DNA from: Pacificimonas pallii
GTDB taxonomy: Bacteria; Pseudomonadota; Alphaproteobacteria; Sphingomonadales; Sphingomonadaceae
DNA: 64,000 nucleotides
Direction: 5' to 3'
NCBI RefSeq assembly: GCF_019204005.1
Contig: NZ_JAGSPA010000003.1
Span: 558,001-622,000, forward strand
Shown here one piece after another: positions 16,634 through 29,488 of this stretch (its first letter is position 1; each line of letters starts with the position of its first letter). The notes below the pieces were generated by a model, which did no database searches, was not told the DNA's origin, and saw nothing but the letters and a program-made list of their open reading frames with translations. Position numbers and translations under genes: made by a program.

Positions 16634-18589
16634 ATGGCTTTCCTGCGCTCGATGTCAAAGCTGCTTCTGCCTGCTCTTGCCCTGCTCGGTGCGGTTGGTG
16701 CGGGCAGTCAAACAGTCCCGCCTGCCGATCCACCCGGATTGGGCCGGACGGCACCCGCTCCTGTTTTTGTGGCGGGGGCTTGCCCGGTCGAGGTCGACGA
16801 TGGCGCGGTTCGATGCGGCACGGTCAGCGTGCCGCAGAACCGTGCAGATCGCGCCTCGGACAGGATCGCGCTTAGCGTCGCGATCCTCCCGGCGATGGAC
16901 GGATCGACCAACAAGGCTCCGACGGTGTTTCTGCACGGCGGACCGGGCAGTTCCTCCATACGCAATATCAACCGCTTCCTCGATTCCCCGCTGCGCGCCT
17001 CGCGCGACCTCATCCTGTTCGATCAGCGCGGCTCGCGGTTCTCCGGCGCGTTCTGCCCCGAAATCGGGACGAGGATCTACCGGCACATGCTGGATGATCT
17101 GACGACCGACCAGCAGGCACAGGCGGTTGCCGCAGAGGTCGTGTCATGTCGGCAGGAGGCGCGGCGGCAGGGCATTGAGTTCGGGAATTACAAGACCAGC
17201 ATCATCGCCGACGATCTCGAGGATATCCGGCGCGCGCTTGGCATCAGGCGCTGGAATGTCGCGGGGGTATCTTATGGAACCGCGGTCGGCATTGCCGCGG
17301 CCCATCTCTATCCGGATTCAATCCGCAGTCTCGCTCTCGATTCGGTTTCGCCCAACGCGCCCGACTGGCGCGCACGCGCGGGCGCGAATTATGACTCCTC
17401 ACTCGAGCGCCTGTTCGCGATTTGCGCCGCATCGCCTGACTGTGCCGCGACCTTCCCGGACTTGCGCGATACTTACGACAAGGCGGTCGCGCGGCTTGAA
17501 CGCGCGCCTGTCACCGGCCACGCCGGCAGCCCGCTCGACCGGACCATCGCGCTCAACAAGCAGGATTTCCAGCTCACGGTCCATCAGGCGCTCTATTCGC
17601 CCAAGGGCATAGCCATATTGCCCTATCTGATCGACCGGATCGCCAAAGGTGATGTGGAACTGGCGCGCAATCTTGCGATCATGCAAAGGGATCAGGTCGA
17701 ACGAATGGCGTTCGGAGTCCACTACGCCATTGATTGTCAGGGACGCGGGCTCGATGGTCTTTCCCTTGCCAGCGACGGCAGCGCCGAGCACCTGTTCGCC
17801 CTGACCGCGCAATATAAGCGCGTGTGCGATGCCATCGGCCTGCCAAACACAGACCCGCGCGCCGGATCGCCCGCGCCGAGCGCGGTGCCCACCCTGATCC
17901 TCACCGGCTCGATCGACCCGATCACGCCGCCTGTCACCGCCCGTGAGGGCGCCCGGGAATTCTCAAGCGTCCAGTGGATCGAGCTGCCGAATCTGGGGCA
18001 CGGCGTCACCGGAAGCAGCCAGTGCGCCCGTGACCTTGTCGACCGCTTCATCGACGATCCTTCCCATCCGGTCGATGGGGCCTGCGCGCAGGATGTGCCC
18101 GGGATCGCGTTTCTGACGCAGACGGCATATCATCCGCGCCTGCTGCAGCGGCTGTTTGCAGGGGCCGATATGAAGAATGTCACTCTTGCCGCGGTGGGTC
18201 TGGTCGCTTTGATCCTCGGTTTGTTCCATGCCGTGCGCATTCGCAGGGTGTGGGCGAAACCGGCAGCACGCGCGCAAGATGCGACGACGCGGCAAGATCT
18301 CGTCGCCGCGATCACCAGCATTGTGTTTCTGGCCTCAATCGCTGGCTTCATCTCGGCCGTCGCGCTGACCGCCTCATACCGGCGCGAGATGCTGCTATTT
18401 GGCCTGCCCGCATGGGCGGATCTTGCCATTTTCGGGATGGTCGCGGCTGGCATTGGCGCTCTGCCCTGGCTCTTTCTGTCCGTACGCCATCAGAGCACTG
18501 GCCTCACCGCTGTCGGCCGCGCGGCCCGCCTCGCCGCCCCGGTGGCAATCAGCGCCTTCGCCAGCCTCATCATATTGTGGGTGATATAA
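16634..18589 (+). CDS. Exported alpha/beta hydrolase (prolyl aminopeptidase/TAP-like) with C-terminal membrane region
   Basis: A 651-residue two-part protein. After a signal peptide (SKLLLPALALLGAVGAG) comes an alpha/beta hydrolase: oxyanion motif HGGPGSSS (~101-108), FDQRGSRFSG, nucleophile elbow GVSYGT (Ser213), and a TAP-like C-terminal part with ILTGSIDPITPP and the catalytic His in LPNLGHGVTGSSQC. Paired cysteines suggest disulfides and a periplasmic location. The last ~130 residues add about four hydrophobic helices (VTLAAVGLVALILGL, AAITSIVFLASIAGF, AIFGMVAAGIGALPW, VAISAFASLIILWVI), which would tether the enzyme to the inner membrane. It would hydrolyse a peptide or ester before uptake. 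The stop overlaps the next start (TAATG). Confidence 0.85.
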   Translation: MAFLRSMSKLLLPALALLGAVGAGSQTVPPADPPGLGRTAPAPVFVAGACPVEVDDGAVRCGTVSVPQNRADRASDRIALSVAILPAMDGSTNKAPTVFLHGGPGSSSIRNINRFLDSPLRASRDLILFDQRGSRFSGAFCPEIGTRIYRHMLDDLTTDQQAQAVAAEVVSCRQEARRQGIEFGNYKTSIIADDLEDIRRALGIRRWNVAGVSYGTAVGIAAAHLYPDSIRSLALDSVSPNAPDWRARAGANYDSSLERLFAICAASPDCAATFPDLRDTYDKAVARLERAPVTGHAGSPLDRTIALNKQDFQLTVHQALYSPKGIAILPYLIDRIAKGDVELARNLAIMQRDQVERMAFGVHYAIDCQGRGLDGLSLASDGSAEHLFALTAQYKRVCDAIGLPNTDPRAGSPAPSAVPTLILTGSIDPITPPVTAREGAREFSSVQWIELPNLGHGVTGSSQCARDLVDRFIDDPSHPVDGACAQDVPGIAFLTQTAYHPRLLQRLFAGADMKNVTLAAVGLVALILGLFHAVRIRRVWAKPAARAQDATTRQDLVAAITSIVFLASIAGFISAVALTASYRREMLLFGLPAWADLAIFGMVAAGIGALPWLFLSVRHQSTGLTAVGRAARLAAPVAISAFASLIILWVI

Positions 18590-19668
18590 TGACCTTCATC
18601 GACGATTTTTTCGACAGCCGGTCGGCATATCTCGCCGCTGCCGAAGCCGGCGGCTGGCGAAGCGAATTGCTGCCGATATCGGCGAAGGGGCCAGCGGGCG
18701 AACCGCTCTCCATCGCCTGCACCTCTTACGGCGCTGAACGGCCCAAACGCGCGCTCATTATATTGTCGGGCGTCCATGGTGTTGAGGGCCCCGCTGGCGC
18801 CAGCATTCAACTCGGTCTGGTTGAATCCGGGAGTCTGGTATCGTCTCTGCAATCGCCCGATGACGGCATATTGCTGATCCACGCCGTCAATCCATTCGGC
18901 TGGGCCTGGGGCAGGCGGCAGAATGAAGACAATATCGATCTGAACCGCAATTTTCAGAATTTCGAGCCAATGCCGGAAACAAGCGCGGATTATGCCGCAC
19001 TCGACCCCGTCATCAATCCAGTTGCGATGACCGACGAGACGACACAGCGATTGCTGCGCACCGCCGCCGAACTTACGGAAACGAAGGGGGCCGCCTGGCT
19101 GCAAAAGACCATTATCGAAGGGCAGTATGAGTTCCCCAAGGGACTGAATTATGGCGGCGATCGTCCTGCCGAAGCAAATTCAGCGATCCGCGCCATCGCC
19201 GAGACTTATCTGGCCGGGTGCGCAGAGGGTCTGATCGTCGATCTGCATACGGGTCTGGGCGCGTTCGGCGAGGCAACGATTCTCAGCGGCGAAGCGGCGG
19301 GGACAGCCAATCACGAATGGATCTGCGGCCATTTTCCCGGCTTCGAGGTCGAAGCAATCTATGGTGAAACCGATAGCGAAATGACCGCGACCAGAGGCAA
19401 GCTGGCCCGCGCCGTGGCCGGATGCGCACCGGGCAGCGCCATGCGCAGCTTCACTCTGGAGTTCGGAACCTACGAAAAGAATCGTGTCTTTCTTGCCGGA
19501 TTTCGAGAGAACTGGCTGCACCATCACGGCGATCGGTCTTCGGCACAGGGGCAGCAAATCACGGCTGAGATGCGCGAGGTTTACGCGCCCGCCGACCAGA
19601 GCTGGCGCGATCGTGTCATCGCGCGCGGGATCGCCTGCGTCGAAACCGCTGCCGAGGCGCTGTTCTAG
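18589..19668 (+). CDS. DUF2817 family M14-like metallopeptidase
   Basis: A 359-residue protein of the DUF2817 group of zinc carboxypeptidase-like enzymes. The metal-site signature is SGVHGVEGPAG (His and Glu, ~residues 64-70), with NPFGWAWGRRQNEDNIDLNRNF (Asn-Arg pair of the M14 fold) and the third ligand region IVDLHTGLG; LEFGTYEK lies where the catalytic Glu is expected. No signal peptide is seen, so it should be cytoplasmic. The start is the ATG overlapping the stop of the hydrolase gene; an earlier in-frame start is only antisense-like extension. It probably removes an amino acid or deacylates the compound released by the upstream hydrolase and imported by the transporter that follows. 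Substrate unknown. Confidence 0.85.
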   Translation: MTFIDDFFDSRSAYLAAAEAGGWRSELLPISAKGPAGEPLSIACTSYGAERPKRALIILSGVHGVEGPAGASIQLGLVESGSLVSSLQSPDDGILLIHAVNPFGWAWGRRQNEDNIDLNRNFQNFEPMPETSADYAALDPVINPVAMTDETTQRLLRTAAELTETKGAAWLQKTIIEGQYEFPKGLNYGGDRPAEANSAIRAIAETYLAGCAEGLIVDLHTGLGAFGEATILSGEAAGTANHEWICGHFPGFEVEAIYGETDSEMTATRGKLARAVAGCAPGSAMRSFTLEFGTYEKNRVFLAGFRENWLHHHGDRSSAQGQQITAEMREVYAPADQSWRDRVIARGIACVETAAEALF

Positions 19669-19671
19669 CCG

Positions 19672-21087
19672 ATGCAAACCAAGCGTCGTTTCAAATATCC
19701 GCCTGTCGCGGCCGGTATCCTTTTCCTCCTCGTCGCGCCGCTGGTCTCGGGTCAGTTCGCCATTCCGCAACCCGCCTTCCTGACGGCGATGGTCGCGATC
19801 GTCATGGCGCTATGGTGGGGCTCCGAAGCCTTGCCGCTGGAGGTGACCTCACTGCTCCCGCTGATCGCGCTTCCCGCATATGGTGTGACCACGCCCGGCG
19901 CGCTGCTGCTGGCTTCGATCGAACCGGGATTACTCGTCTTCCTTGGCGGGTTCGTTGCCGCCTGTGCCATCGACCGGCACAGCGTCCATCGATGGGTGCT
20001 GGACAGGATCGGCTTTCTGTTCGGGCGAAGCGCCAGGGGGCTGCTCGCCGGAATCATGCTCGTCACCGCGCTCGCCAGCATGGTGATGAGCAATACCACC
20101 GCTGCGCTGATCATGATGCCCGCCGCGCTTGCCTTTGCCAGCGAGGGGAGCGACGGGACGGAAACGCAGGGACTGGGGGCGACCCTGGCACTGGGGGTGG
20201 CATATGCGGCCACGATCGGCGGAATGGTGACCCTGATCGGTACACCTCCCAATATCCTGACTGCGGCGTTTCTGAAAAACGCCTTGCAGGTAGAGATCGG
20301 CTTCGTCGAATGGATGGCCATATCACTGCCGATTTCCGCGACCCTGCTGGCGGCCAGCTGGGCAGTCCTGACCGTATCGGGATCGCTACCCAAAGGGGAC
20401 GTGCCGCCCGCGAAGGCAAGCGGGCACACCGCTCGGCCATCGTCACGCCTCTCCTCCCCTCAGAGGCGCGCCTTGCTGCTGCTCGCATTGCTTCTGGCAG
20501 GCTGGCTGTCGCGCCCGCTCGTCAATATATTTCTGCCAGAAACGCTGTGGAATGACGTGACGATATCGCTGCTCGTCGCCGCGCTGTTCTGGTTGCTGCC
20601 GACGGAACGAGGGGCGAGGGAGAGGCTGGTTCCGCTGGCATCGCTCGCATCATTTCCGTTCACCGTGCTTTTCCTGTTCGGTGCCGGTCTGATGCTGGCC
20701 CATGGGTTTCAGGCATCCGGCCTGACCGGCTGGATCGGAACCTCGACCGGCATGCTCGCCGCCTTGCCGGGCTGGGCGATTCTGCTGTGCTTCGTGCTGC
20801 TCGTGTCCCTGGTGACCGAATTCATCAGCAACACCGCATCGGTCGCGATCCTGCTGCCGATCGCCGCTGCCCTTGGCGAAGGGGCGGGCCTGTCTCCGGT
20901 CGCGCTCGCCCTCTGCACGGCATTTGCCGCCAATGCGGCCTTCATCATGCCGGTGGCGACAGCGCCGAACACCATCGCGTTCATGACCGGAAAACTGTCC
21001 GCATCCTATATGATGCGGCGCGGCCTGCTGCTCAACCTCATCGCGGTCGCGATCATTGCCGGACTGATACCGTATATCGCCCCGTAA
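19672..21087 (+). CDS. DASS/SLC13 family sodium-coupled carboxylate or anion transporter
   Basis: A 471-residue permease with about 11-12 hydrophobic segments. The two Ser-Asn-Thr motifs of the DASS family are both present in inverted-repeat position: MSNTTAALIMMPAAL (~residues 126-140) and ISNTASVAILLPIA (~residues 384-397), each near helix-hairpin regions, and LIGTPPNILTAAF follows the first. These coordinate sodium and the carboxylate. Substrates of the family include di- and tricarboxylates, sulfate and other anions. It begins 3 bases after the DUF2817 stop, completing the dehydratase-hydrolase-peptidase-transporter operon. Presumably it imports the acid handled by these enzymes. Confidence 0.9.
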   Translation: MQTKRRFKYPPVAAGILFLLVAPLVSGQFAIPQPAFLTAMVAIVMALWWGSEALPLEVTSLLPLIALPAYGVTTPGALLLASIEPGLLVFLGGFVAACAIDRHSVHRWVLDRIGFLFGRSARGLLAGIMLVTALASMVMSNTTAALIMMPAALAFASEGSDGTETQGLGATLALGVAYAATIGGMVTLIGTPPNILTAAFLKNALQVEIGFVEWMAISLPISATLLAASWAVLTVSGSLPKGDVPPAKASGHTARPSSRLSSPQRRALLLLALLLAGWLSRPLVNIFLPETLWNDVTISLLVAALFWLLPTERGARERLVPLASLASFPFTVLFLFGAGLMLAHGFQASGLTGWIGTSTGMLAALPGWAILLCFVLLVSLVTEFISNTASVAILLPIAAALGEGAGLSPVALALCTAFAANAAFIMPVATAPNTIAFMTGKLSASYMMRRGLLLNLIAVAIIAGLIPYIAP

Positions 21088-21241
21088 ACCGGGCTCCAAC
21101 ATCTCCCCATCTTGCCATCTCGCCGCCCATGGCGAATTTCCGGTCAATTCGTCTCACGAACGCTGACAGGAACGAAGCCATGCGCCCATCGAACACGACC
21201 TTGGGTTCATAAGCGCGGATATTAAGTCCTCGTAGAGCCGA

Positions 21242-23728
<2,487 letters not shown>

Positions 23729-23928
23729 CTATTGTTTTTATATAGCGACTCACCTTCAAAAATGCACGGAAAACTGCGCGATTTCGCCCCTGTTTCCACA
23801 ATGCGCAGTTCTGGAAAGAGGTTCGCCGCAAACACTCCGTTTCAAACAACCGGCGAAACCCGGTCATCCTGAGCGGCATCAGCCATAGCCGGAAACCGCC
23901 CCCCGAAATGGCTTCTCAAACGCCTGGA

Positions 23929-25077
23929 TCAGACCCGAACGACCGGCGCCCCACCGGTCATGTCCACATGCGTTGCCGCGCCCGGCATATCGCGGAACAG
24001 CGCTGCATCGGTGCCTGTCATCCAGATCTGCGCGCCAAGCCCATTAAGCAGGCCGAACAGCGCCGCCCGCCGCGCCTCGTCCAGATGCGCCGCCACTTCA
24101 TCCAGCAGCAGCACCGGCCGCCGCTCGGTCTGCGTCATCACCAGCCCGGCATGGGCCAGCACGATCCCGATCAGCAGCGCCTTTTGCTCGCCCGTGGACG
24201 CGCGCGCCGCTTCCTGTTCCTTTTCCGCGTGACGCACGATCAGATCGTCCCTGTGCGGCCCCACCAGCGTTCGCCCGGCACGAATATCATTTCGGCGCGA
24301 CGTCGCCAGCGCCGCCGTCAATTCGGCGGCATGTCCCCACGCATGGCCGTCTATCGTCAGCGCCGCCGAAGGAAACGGCCCGTCCTGACCGGCCAGCGCG
24401 GCCGACAGCGACTGAACCGCCGCCGCCCGCTGCTGCGCCAGCGCCGTCCCGTATGTCCCCATTTCGATTTCGACCGCGCCCAGCCAGCCATCGCCCGTAC
24501 GGTCATCGGCGATCAGGCGGTTTCGCTCCCGCATCGCCGCCTCATATCTCGTCGCCGCCTGACCATGTCCGGGGAATAGTGCCAGCGTCAGCCGGTCCAG
24601 AAACCGCCGCCGGTCCGCTGCCGGACCCGTGAACAGCCGGTCCATCGCCGGTGTCAGCCACAACACCGACAGCCACTCCGACAGCGCCGCCGCGCTCGTC
24701 GGTGACCCGTTGATCCTGACCATCCGGCGCGCCGACCCGGCATCGATCCCGGTGCCAATCTCGACGGGCTCGCCAGCGCCCGTGTCCAGCCGTGCGGCGA
24801 CGGCGAAACCGCCCGCACCGCCTTCGCGCGCCATCGCCCCCAGTGCCGCCCGCCGCAACCCGCGTCCCGGCGACAATAATGAAATCGCCTCCAGCAGGTT
24901 CGTCTTCCCGGCCCCGTTCGGCCCGCTCACCGCAATCAGCCCCGCCCCTGCCGCCAGACGCGTCGCCGCGTGCGACCGGAAATCGGTCAGCTGTAGCTGG
25001 GAAATGATGCGGGGTTCCGTGGTCACACCTGCGTCTATCGGCGAAAACGGGATGTTTGAGAAGGTCGGGAGGGGCAC
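23929..25077 (-). CDS. recF: DNA replication and repair protein RecF
   Basis: A 382-residue SMC-like ATPase that helps load RecA at gaps. Walker A is GPNGAGKTNLLEAISLLSPGRG (~residues 53-74), the ABC signature region is STGEQKALLIG, and Walker B is RPVLLLDEVAAHLD. The frame begins with GTG (MPLPTFSN) at 25077 behind GAGG; a GTG at 25026 (VTTEPRIIS) would give a length closer to the usual ~360 residues, so the start is uncertain. It sits between dnaN and gyrB as in the ancestral replication cluster. Gaps on both sides (263 and 294 bases) contain no recognisable gene, so internal promoters are possible. Confidence 0.96.
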   Translation of the reverse strand: MPLPTFSNIPFSPIDAGVTTEPRIISQLQLTDFRSHAATRLAAGAGLIAVSGPNGAGKTNLLEAISLLSPGRGLRRAALGAMAREGGAGGFAVAARLDTGAGEPVEIGTGIDAGSARRMVRINGSPTSAAALSEWLSVLWLTPAMDRLFTGPAADRRRFLDRLTLALFPGHGQAATRYEAAMRERNRLIADDRTGDGWLGAVEIEMGTYGTALAQQRAAAVQSLSAALAGQDGPFPSAALTIDGHAWGHAAELTAALATSRRNDIRAGRTLVGPHRDDLIVRHAEKEQEAARASTGEQKALLIGIVLAHAGLVMTQTERRPVLLLDEVAAHLDEARRAALFGLLNGLGAQIWMTGTDAALFRDMPGAATHVDMTGGAPVVRV

Positions 25078-25371
25078 GCCTCATTCACCGCCTTAACCGG
25101 GGCCCATCACAAACTTTGACCGGCACGGCGGGCAACAGACTCGGCAGGGACCATAAACTTCCATCTCATATGGTCAAATCATTGATTTCGCTGTGGTTCA
25201 GGAAATGACTTTCCTACACCCGCAACGCCCGGACATAGTGATGCATCCGCCGCGCCGTTCGGTGGCGGCAGCTCTTTCTCAACCTCAAAACCCGAAAATA
25301 ACGTGCTGAAATCTAAATGCCGGCCTTGTGGCACCTTCGCCAACTTCGTCGCGATCGTGCCTGTCCCGGCG

Positions 25372-26472
25372 TTACACCCGCATGGGCATCAGGACGTATA
25401 GCGCGTTCGAATTGTCGCCCTCGCGGATCAGCGTCGGCGCGGCGGCATCGGCCAGATGGACGTCGATCTGTTCGCCCTTCACCTCATGCAGGATGTCGAG
25501 CAGATAGCGCGCGTTGAATCCGACATCGAAGCCATCATTATCATAGTCCGCCGGCACTTCCTCGGTCGCCGTACCCGTTTCCGGGCTGGTCACACTCAGG
25601 ACGATACGGCCCTTGTCGAGCGTCAGCTTGACGGCCTTGGTACGGTCGGTCGCGATGGCGGACACGCGGTCGACGCCCTCTGCCAGCGTCTTGGGGTCGA
25701 CACGCAGCAGCTTGTCATTCCCGGTCGGGATCACGCGGCTATAGTCGGGGAACGTGCCGTCGATCAGCTTCGATGTCAGCACGGCCGTGCCGACGCGAAA
25801 GCGGATTTTCGACGCGCTCAGGCCGATCTCGACGTCGCCCTCATTCTCGTCCAGCAGCTTGCGAAGCTCGGCGACGCATTTGCGCGGCACGATGACATCG
25901 GGCATTTCTTCGGCCCCGTCCGGCGCGTCCAGCGTCATGCGGGCCAGGCGGTGTCCATCGGTGGCGACGGCATACATCTTGCCGTCCGTCACGTGCATGA
26001 AAATGCCGTTCAGATAATAGCGCGTCTCTTCGGTTGAGATCGCGAAGCGTGTCTTGTCGATGATTTCCGCCAGCGTGCCGCCGGGCAGGCTGAACGTCGT
26101 CGGCAGTTCGCTTTCGGCGATCATGGGAAAATCGTCGCGCGGCAGGGTCGACAGTTTGGACGAATAACGCCCCGCCTTGATCTTCATATTGCCGTCGCCG
26201 ACGTCCAGCGACACCTGACTGCCGTCGGGCAGCTTGCGGGCAATGTCGAACAGGGTATGCGCGCTGACGGTCGTGGCACCGGCCGTATCGGTCGTCGCCG
26301 CGATTGAATCGACGACCTGCAGGTCAAGGTCGGTCGCGGTCAGCTTCAGGCCGCCATCTTCCGCCTCGATCAGTACATTGGAAAGAATGGGAATTGTGTT
26401 CCGGCGCTCGACGACAGACTGCACATGGCCCAGACATTTGAGCAAAGTCGCCCGTTCAACCGTCGCTTTCAT
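25372..26472 (-). CDS. dnaN: DNA polymerase III subunit beta (sliding clamp)
   Basis: A 366-residue clamp, the usual length for the family, made of three repeated domains. The N-terminus MKATVERATLLKCLGHVQSVVERR and NTIPILSNVLIEA are diagnostic, and the C-terminus ends in the conserved VLMPMRV. I chose the ATG at 26472; the in-frame ATG at 26484 adds four residues and has a poorer ribosome site. It encircles DNA and tethers polymerase III and other enzymes. It is followed by recF and gyrB, but dnaA is not upstream: the next gene on the 5' side is convergently unrelated to replication (DUF2959 lipoprotein on the same strand). Confidence 0.98.
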   Translation of the reverse strand: MKATVERATLLKCLGHVQSVVERRNTIPILSNVLIEAEDGGLKLTATDLDLQVVDSIAATTDTAGATTVSAHTLFDIARKLPDGSQVSLDVGDGNMKIKAGRYSSKLSTLPRDDFPMIAESELPTTFSLPGGTLAEIIDKTRFAISTEETRYYLNGIFMHVTDGKMYAVATDGHRLARMTLDAPDGAEEMPDVIVPRKCVAELRKLLDENEGDVEIGLSASKIRFRVGTAVLTSKLIDGTFPDYSRVIPTGNDKLLRVDPKTLAEGVDRVSAIATDRTKAVKLTLDKGRIVLSVTSPETGTATEEVPADYDNDGFDVGFNARYLLDILHEVKGEQIDVHLADAAAPTLIREGDNSNALYVLMPMRV

Positions 26473-26603
26473 GGAATACCCCATCTTCGAAACTGAAACT
26501 GACTCGGCCTACGGCTTTAGCGAAATTGCCGTGCCGCGCAAACGCCTAGAGTGGGGCGCGGACAGAGTTTTCTTGGCAGGCGCGCATCAGACCGTGCGCG
26601 GGA

Positions 26604-27244
26604 TCAGCTGCGCATCTCCGCGATGAAGCGATTGGCCTCCGCGATCGACACATCCAGGTCGGCGATCAACGCGTCGACATCGCCGGAAATGCGCGCTTCC
26701 TCTCCGCGCATCTGCGCAATGGCCTGCGCGTTCAGATTGTGTTTCAGGTAGAGAACGCGGTCCCTGAAGACGAGCAGTACGGGCTGCATCTTCGCTTCGG
26801 ACTGGGTCAGGCGCGTATCGAGCGCGGCGAATTTCGCCTTCGTATCGCGCAGCTGCGCTTCGGACGATGCCCTCAGGCTAGGGTCCTGATACTGGTTCAG
26901 TTCCGCTTCCCACTCGGCGAACAGGTCCTTTGCGACGCGGCGCATGGAGCCGATGTCGCTCCTCACCGCGGCGGCCTTGTCCTTCGCATTGTCATAGGCG
27001 CCGTTGAACCGGTCATAGGCGCCCTCCAGCCGCGAAACGTCCGTATTCGCTGTACTGCGATAATTGCTGAGGGCGGCGCGGAACGCCTCCTGCGCGCCCT
27101 TCTGGCTCGCCCGCGTGTCCTCGACCCGGTCGACCAGCAGATCGCGCTTTTCAATGCCAAGCTGCTCCAGCGCGGTGTAATAGCCGGGCGTCGTTTCGCA
27201 GGCCGCCAGCGTAAGGACGGCGGCAGCGCAGGCAAGCGGGCGGA

Positions 27245-27248
<4 letters not shown>
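26604..27248 (-). CDS. DUF2959 family lipoprotein
   Basis: A 214-residue protein with a lipoprotein signal (AAAVLTLAAC, lipidated Cys at ~residue 18) and a mostly helical, coiled-coil-like body (DLLVDRVEDTRASQKGAQEAF, AEWEAELNQYQDPSLRASSE). This matches the DUF2959 family of predicted outer-membrane or periplasmic lipoproteins, whose role is not known to me. It starts within the stop of the CoA-transferase B gene (ATGA overlap), so it is translated from the same operon. That coupling to ketone-body metabolism has no obvious explanation. The 131-base gap to dnaN shows nothing else. Confidence 0.85.
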
Positions 27249-27885
<637 letters not shown>

Positions 27886-27886
<1 letters not shown>

Positions 27887-28590
27887 TATGCCGCCTCCCT
27901 AACTGTACGCTGCTCGATCCGTTTCTCGTAACCCTGCCCAACAATAAGCCGCTGGACGAAAATGCCGGGGGTGTCGATGCGGTCGGGATCGAGTTCGCCG
28001 GGGCCGACCAGTTCCTCGACTTCGGCGATGGTGACCTTGCCTGCCGTGGCCATGACAGAGTTAAAATTCTGCGCGGTCTTGCGGTAAACGAGGTTACCGT
28101 ATGGGTCGGCCTTCCACGCCTTTACCAGCGCCACGTCCGCGACGAGGCCGGTCTCCAGAATATAGGTCTCGCCGCCGAATTCCTTATGCTCCTTACCCTC
28201 CGCAACCAGGGTGCCAACGCCGGTCTTTGTGTAGAAGCCGGGAATGCCCGCGCCGCCCGCGCGGCAGCGTTCGGCAAGCGTCCCTTGCGGGTTGAATTCC
28301 AATTCCAGTTCGCCGCCCAGATACTGGCGTTCGAACTCCTTATTCTCACCGACGTAAGAGGAGATCATCTTCTTGATCTGCCGCGTTCGCAGCAGGAGGC
28401 CGAGTCCGAAATCATCGACACCGGCATTGTTGGAGATGCAGGTCAGGTCCTTCGCACCCGAATCCCGCAACGCCGCGATCAGCTTTTCGGGGATACCGCA
28501 CAGGCCAAAGCCGCCTGCCATGACGGTGATGCCATCAACGGTCAGCCCTTCCAGGGCGGCGGCGGCATTTGCGTATACTTTGTCGGCCAT
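27886..28590 (-). CDS. scoA: 3-oxoacid CoA-transferase subunit A
   Basis: A 234-residue class I CoA-transferase alpha subunit. [25 protein letters not shown] is the CoA-binding glycine motif (~27-51), followed by [15 protein letters not shown] and [15 protein letters not shown]. It forms the heteromer with the B subunit encoded directly downstream. Its promoter must lie in the 148-base divergent space before the phosphoglycerate-mutase-family gene; I see no clear operator there. Confidence 0.94.
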
Positions 28591-28738
28591 GGGAGGGCAG
28601 TCTCCTGAAATTCAACATTGCCCGTCTCTAACGCCCAGCACCCGGGTAGGAAAGAACATGTCGGTATCGATTTTGGGGACTGACCATATGTATCGCCGCG
28701 CCCTAAGCCGCCTATCGAACAACCAGACTGGACCCTCC

Positions 28739-29407
28739 ATGCGCACACCGCCCGCCCGCACAGCTCCGCTTTATCTTGCCCGCCATGCCGAGACCGTATT
28801 CAATTTCGGCGCGCGGATGCAGGGACATATGGGACATACCCCTTTGACCCGCAGGGGAATCGAGCAGGCGGACGCCATGGGCGCCGCGCTGCATGGCATA
28901 TTGGGCGCAAAGCCGGATATCGACCTTTGGTCGTCAAAGGCCGGGCGTACGCTGCAAACATGCGCAGTGGTCGCGGAGCATCTGGAGCGCGATTATTTCG
29001 ATATCAGGCAGGATGAACGGCTGCTGGAAATCGATGTCGGTGCCTGGGAGGGACGCCGCTATCAGGACATTGTCGAAGAGGCGGGCGTGCCGATCGTCGA
29101 TGCGGAGCGCCGCCTGTTCAGTGTCCCGCCGCCGCAGGGGGAATGGTATCCCGACATCCGGGCGCGGCTCGACGACTGGCTGGCCGAGCTGGACCCGGTC
29201 CGCCCCGCCCTTGTCGTTTCGCATGGCATTACCGCGCGCGTCCTGCGCGGCGCACTGGTCGGCGGCGACCCCATCGAACCGGGCTGCGTGCCGATTGCGG
29301 GCGACGCGCCGCAGGGGACGGTGTTCAGGATCGAGAACGGGGCGGAAACGTCAATCCATATGGGAATGGGAAGCGCCGACGGTCGCGACGCGCCAAAAGG
29401 ATATTAA
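28739..29407 (+). CDS. Histidine phosphatase (phosphoglycerate mutase) family protein
   Basis: A 222-residue protein of the histidine phosphatase superfamily. The phospho-acceptor is in YLARHAETVFN (His16), the acid/base Glu region is LLEIDVGAWEGRRY, and the second histidine is in VVSHGITARVLRG. This branch includes cofactor-dependent mutases and broad phosphatases, so the substrate is open. The conserved domain begins just after the ATG at 28739. ATGs at 28658 (with AGGAAAG upstream) and 28688 are in frame and could add a non-conserved N-terminal extension. A strong hairpin follows the stop. Confidence 0.83.
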   Translation: MRTPPARTAPLYLARHAETVFNFGARMQGHMGHTPLTRRGIEQADAMGAALHGILGAKPDIDLWSSKAGRTLQTCAVVAEHLERDYFDIRQDERLLEIDVGAWEGRRYQDIVEEAGVPIVDAERRLFSVPPPQGEWYPDIRARLDDWLAELDPVRPALVVSHGITARVLRGALVGGDPIEPGCVPIAGDAPQGTVFRIENGAETSIHMGMGSADGRDAPKGY

Positions 29408-29433
29408 AAAGAACGGCCGACCTCGGTACAGCA

Positions 29434-29464
29434 CGGGCCGCGCCGGTGTAACCGCCGCGGCCCG
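29434..29464. terminator. Bidirectional terminator hairpin
   Basis: CGGGCCGCG pairs perfectly with CGCGGCCCG, and an inner CGGT/ACCG pair closes a GTA loop across a single C/C mismatch. It lies between the convergent phosphatase (stop 29407) and outer-membrane protein (stop 29489) genes, and on the plus strand a short T-rich run (TGTTTCATT) follows. It likely ends both transcripts. Confidence 0.7.
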
Positions 29465-29488
29465 CGTGTTTCATTCAGGTACCGTTCG

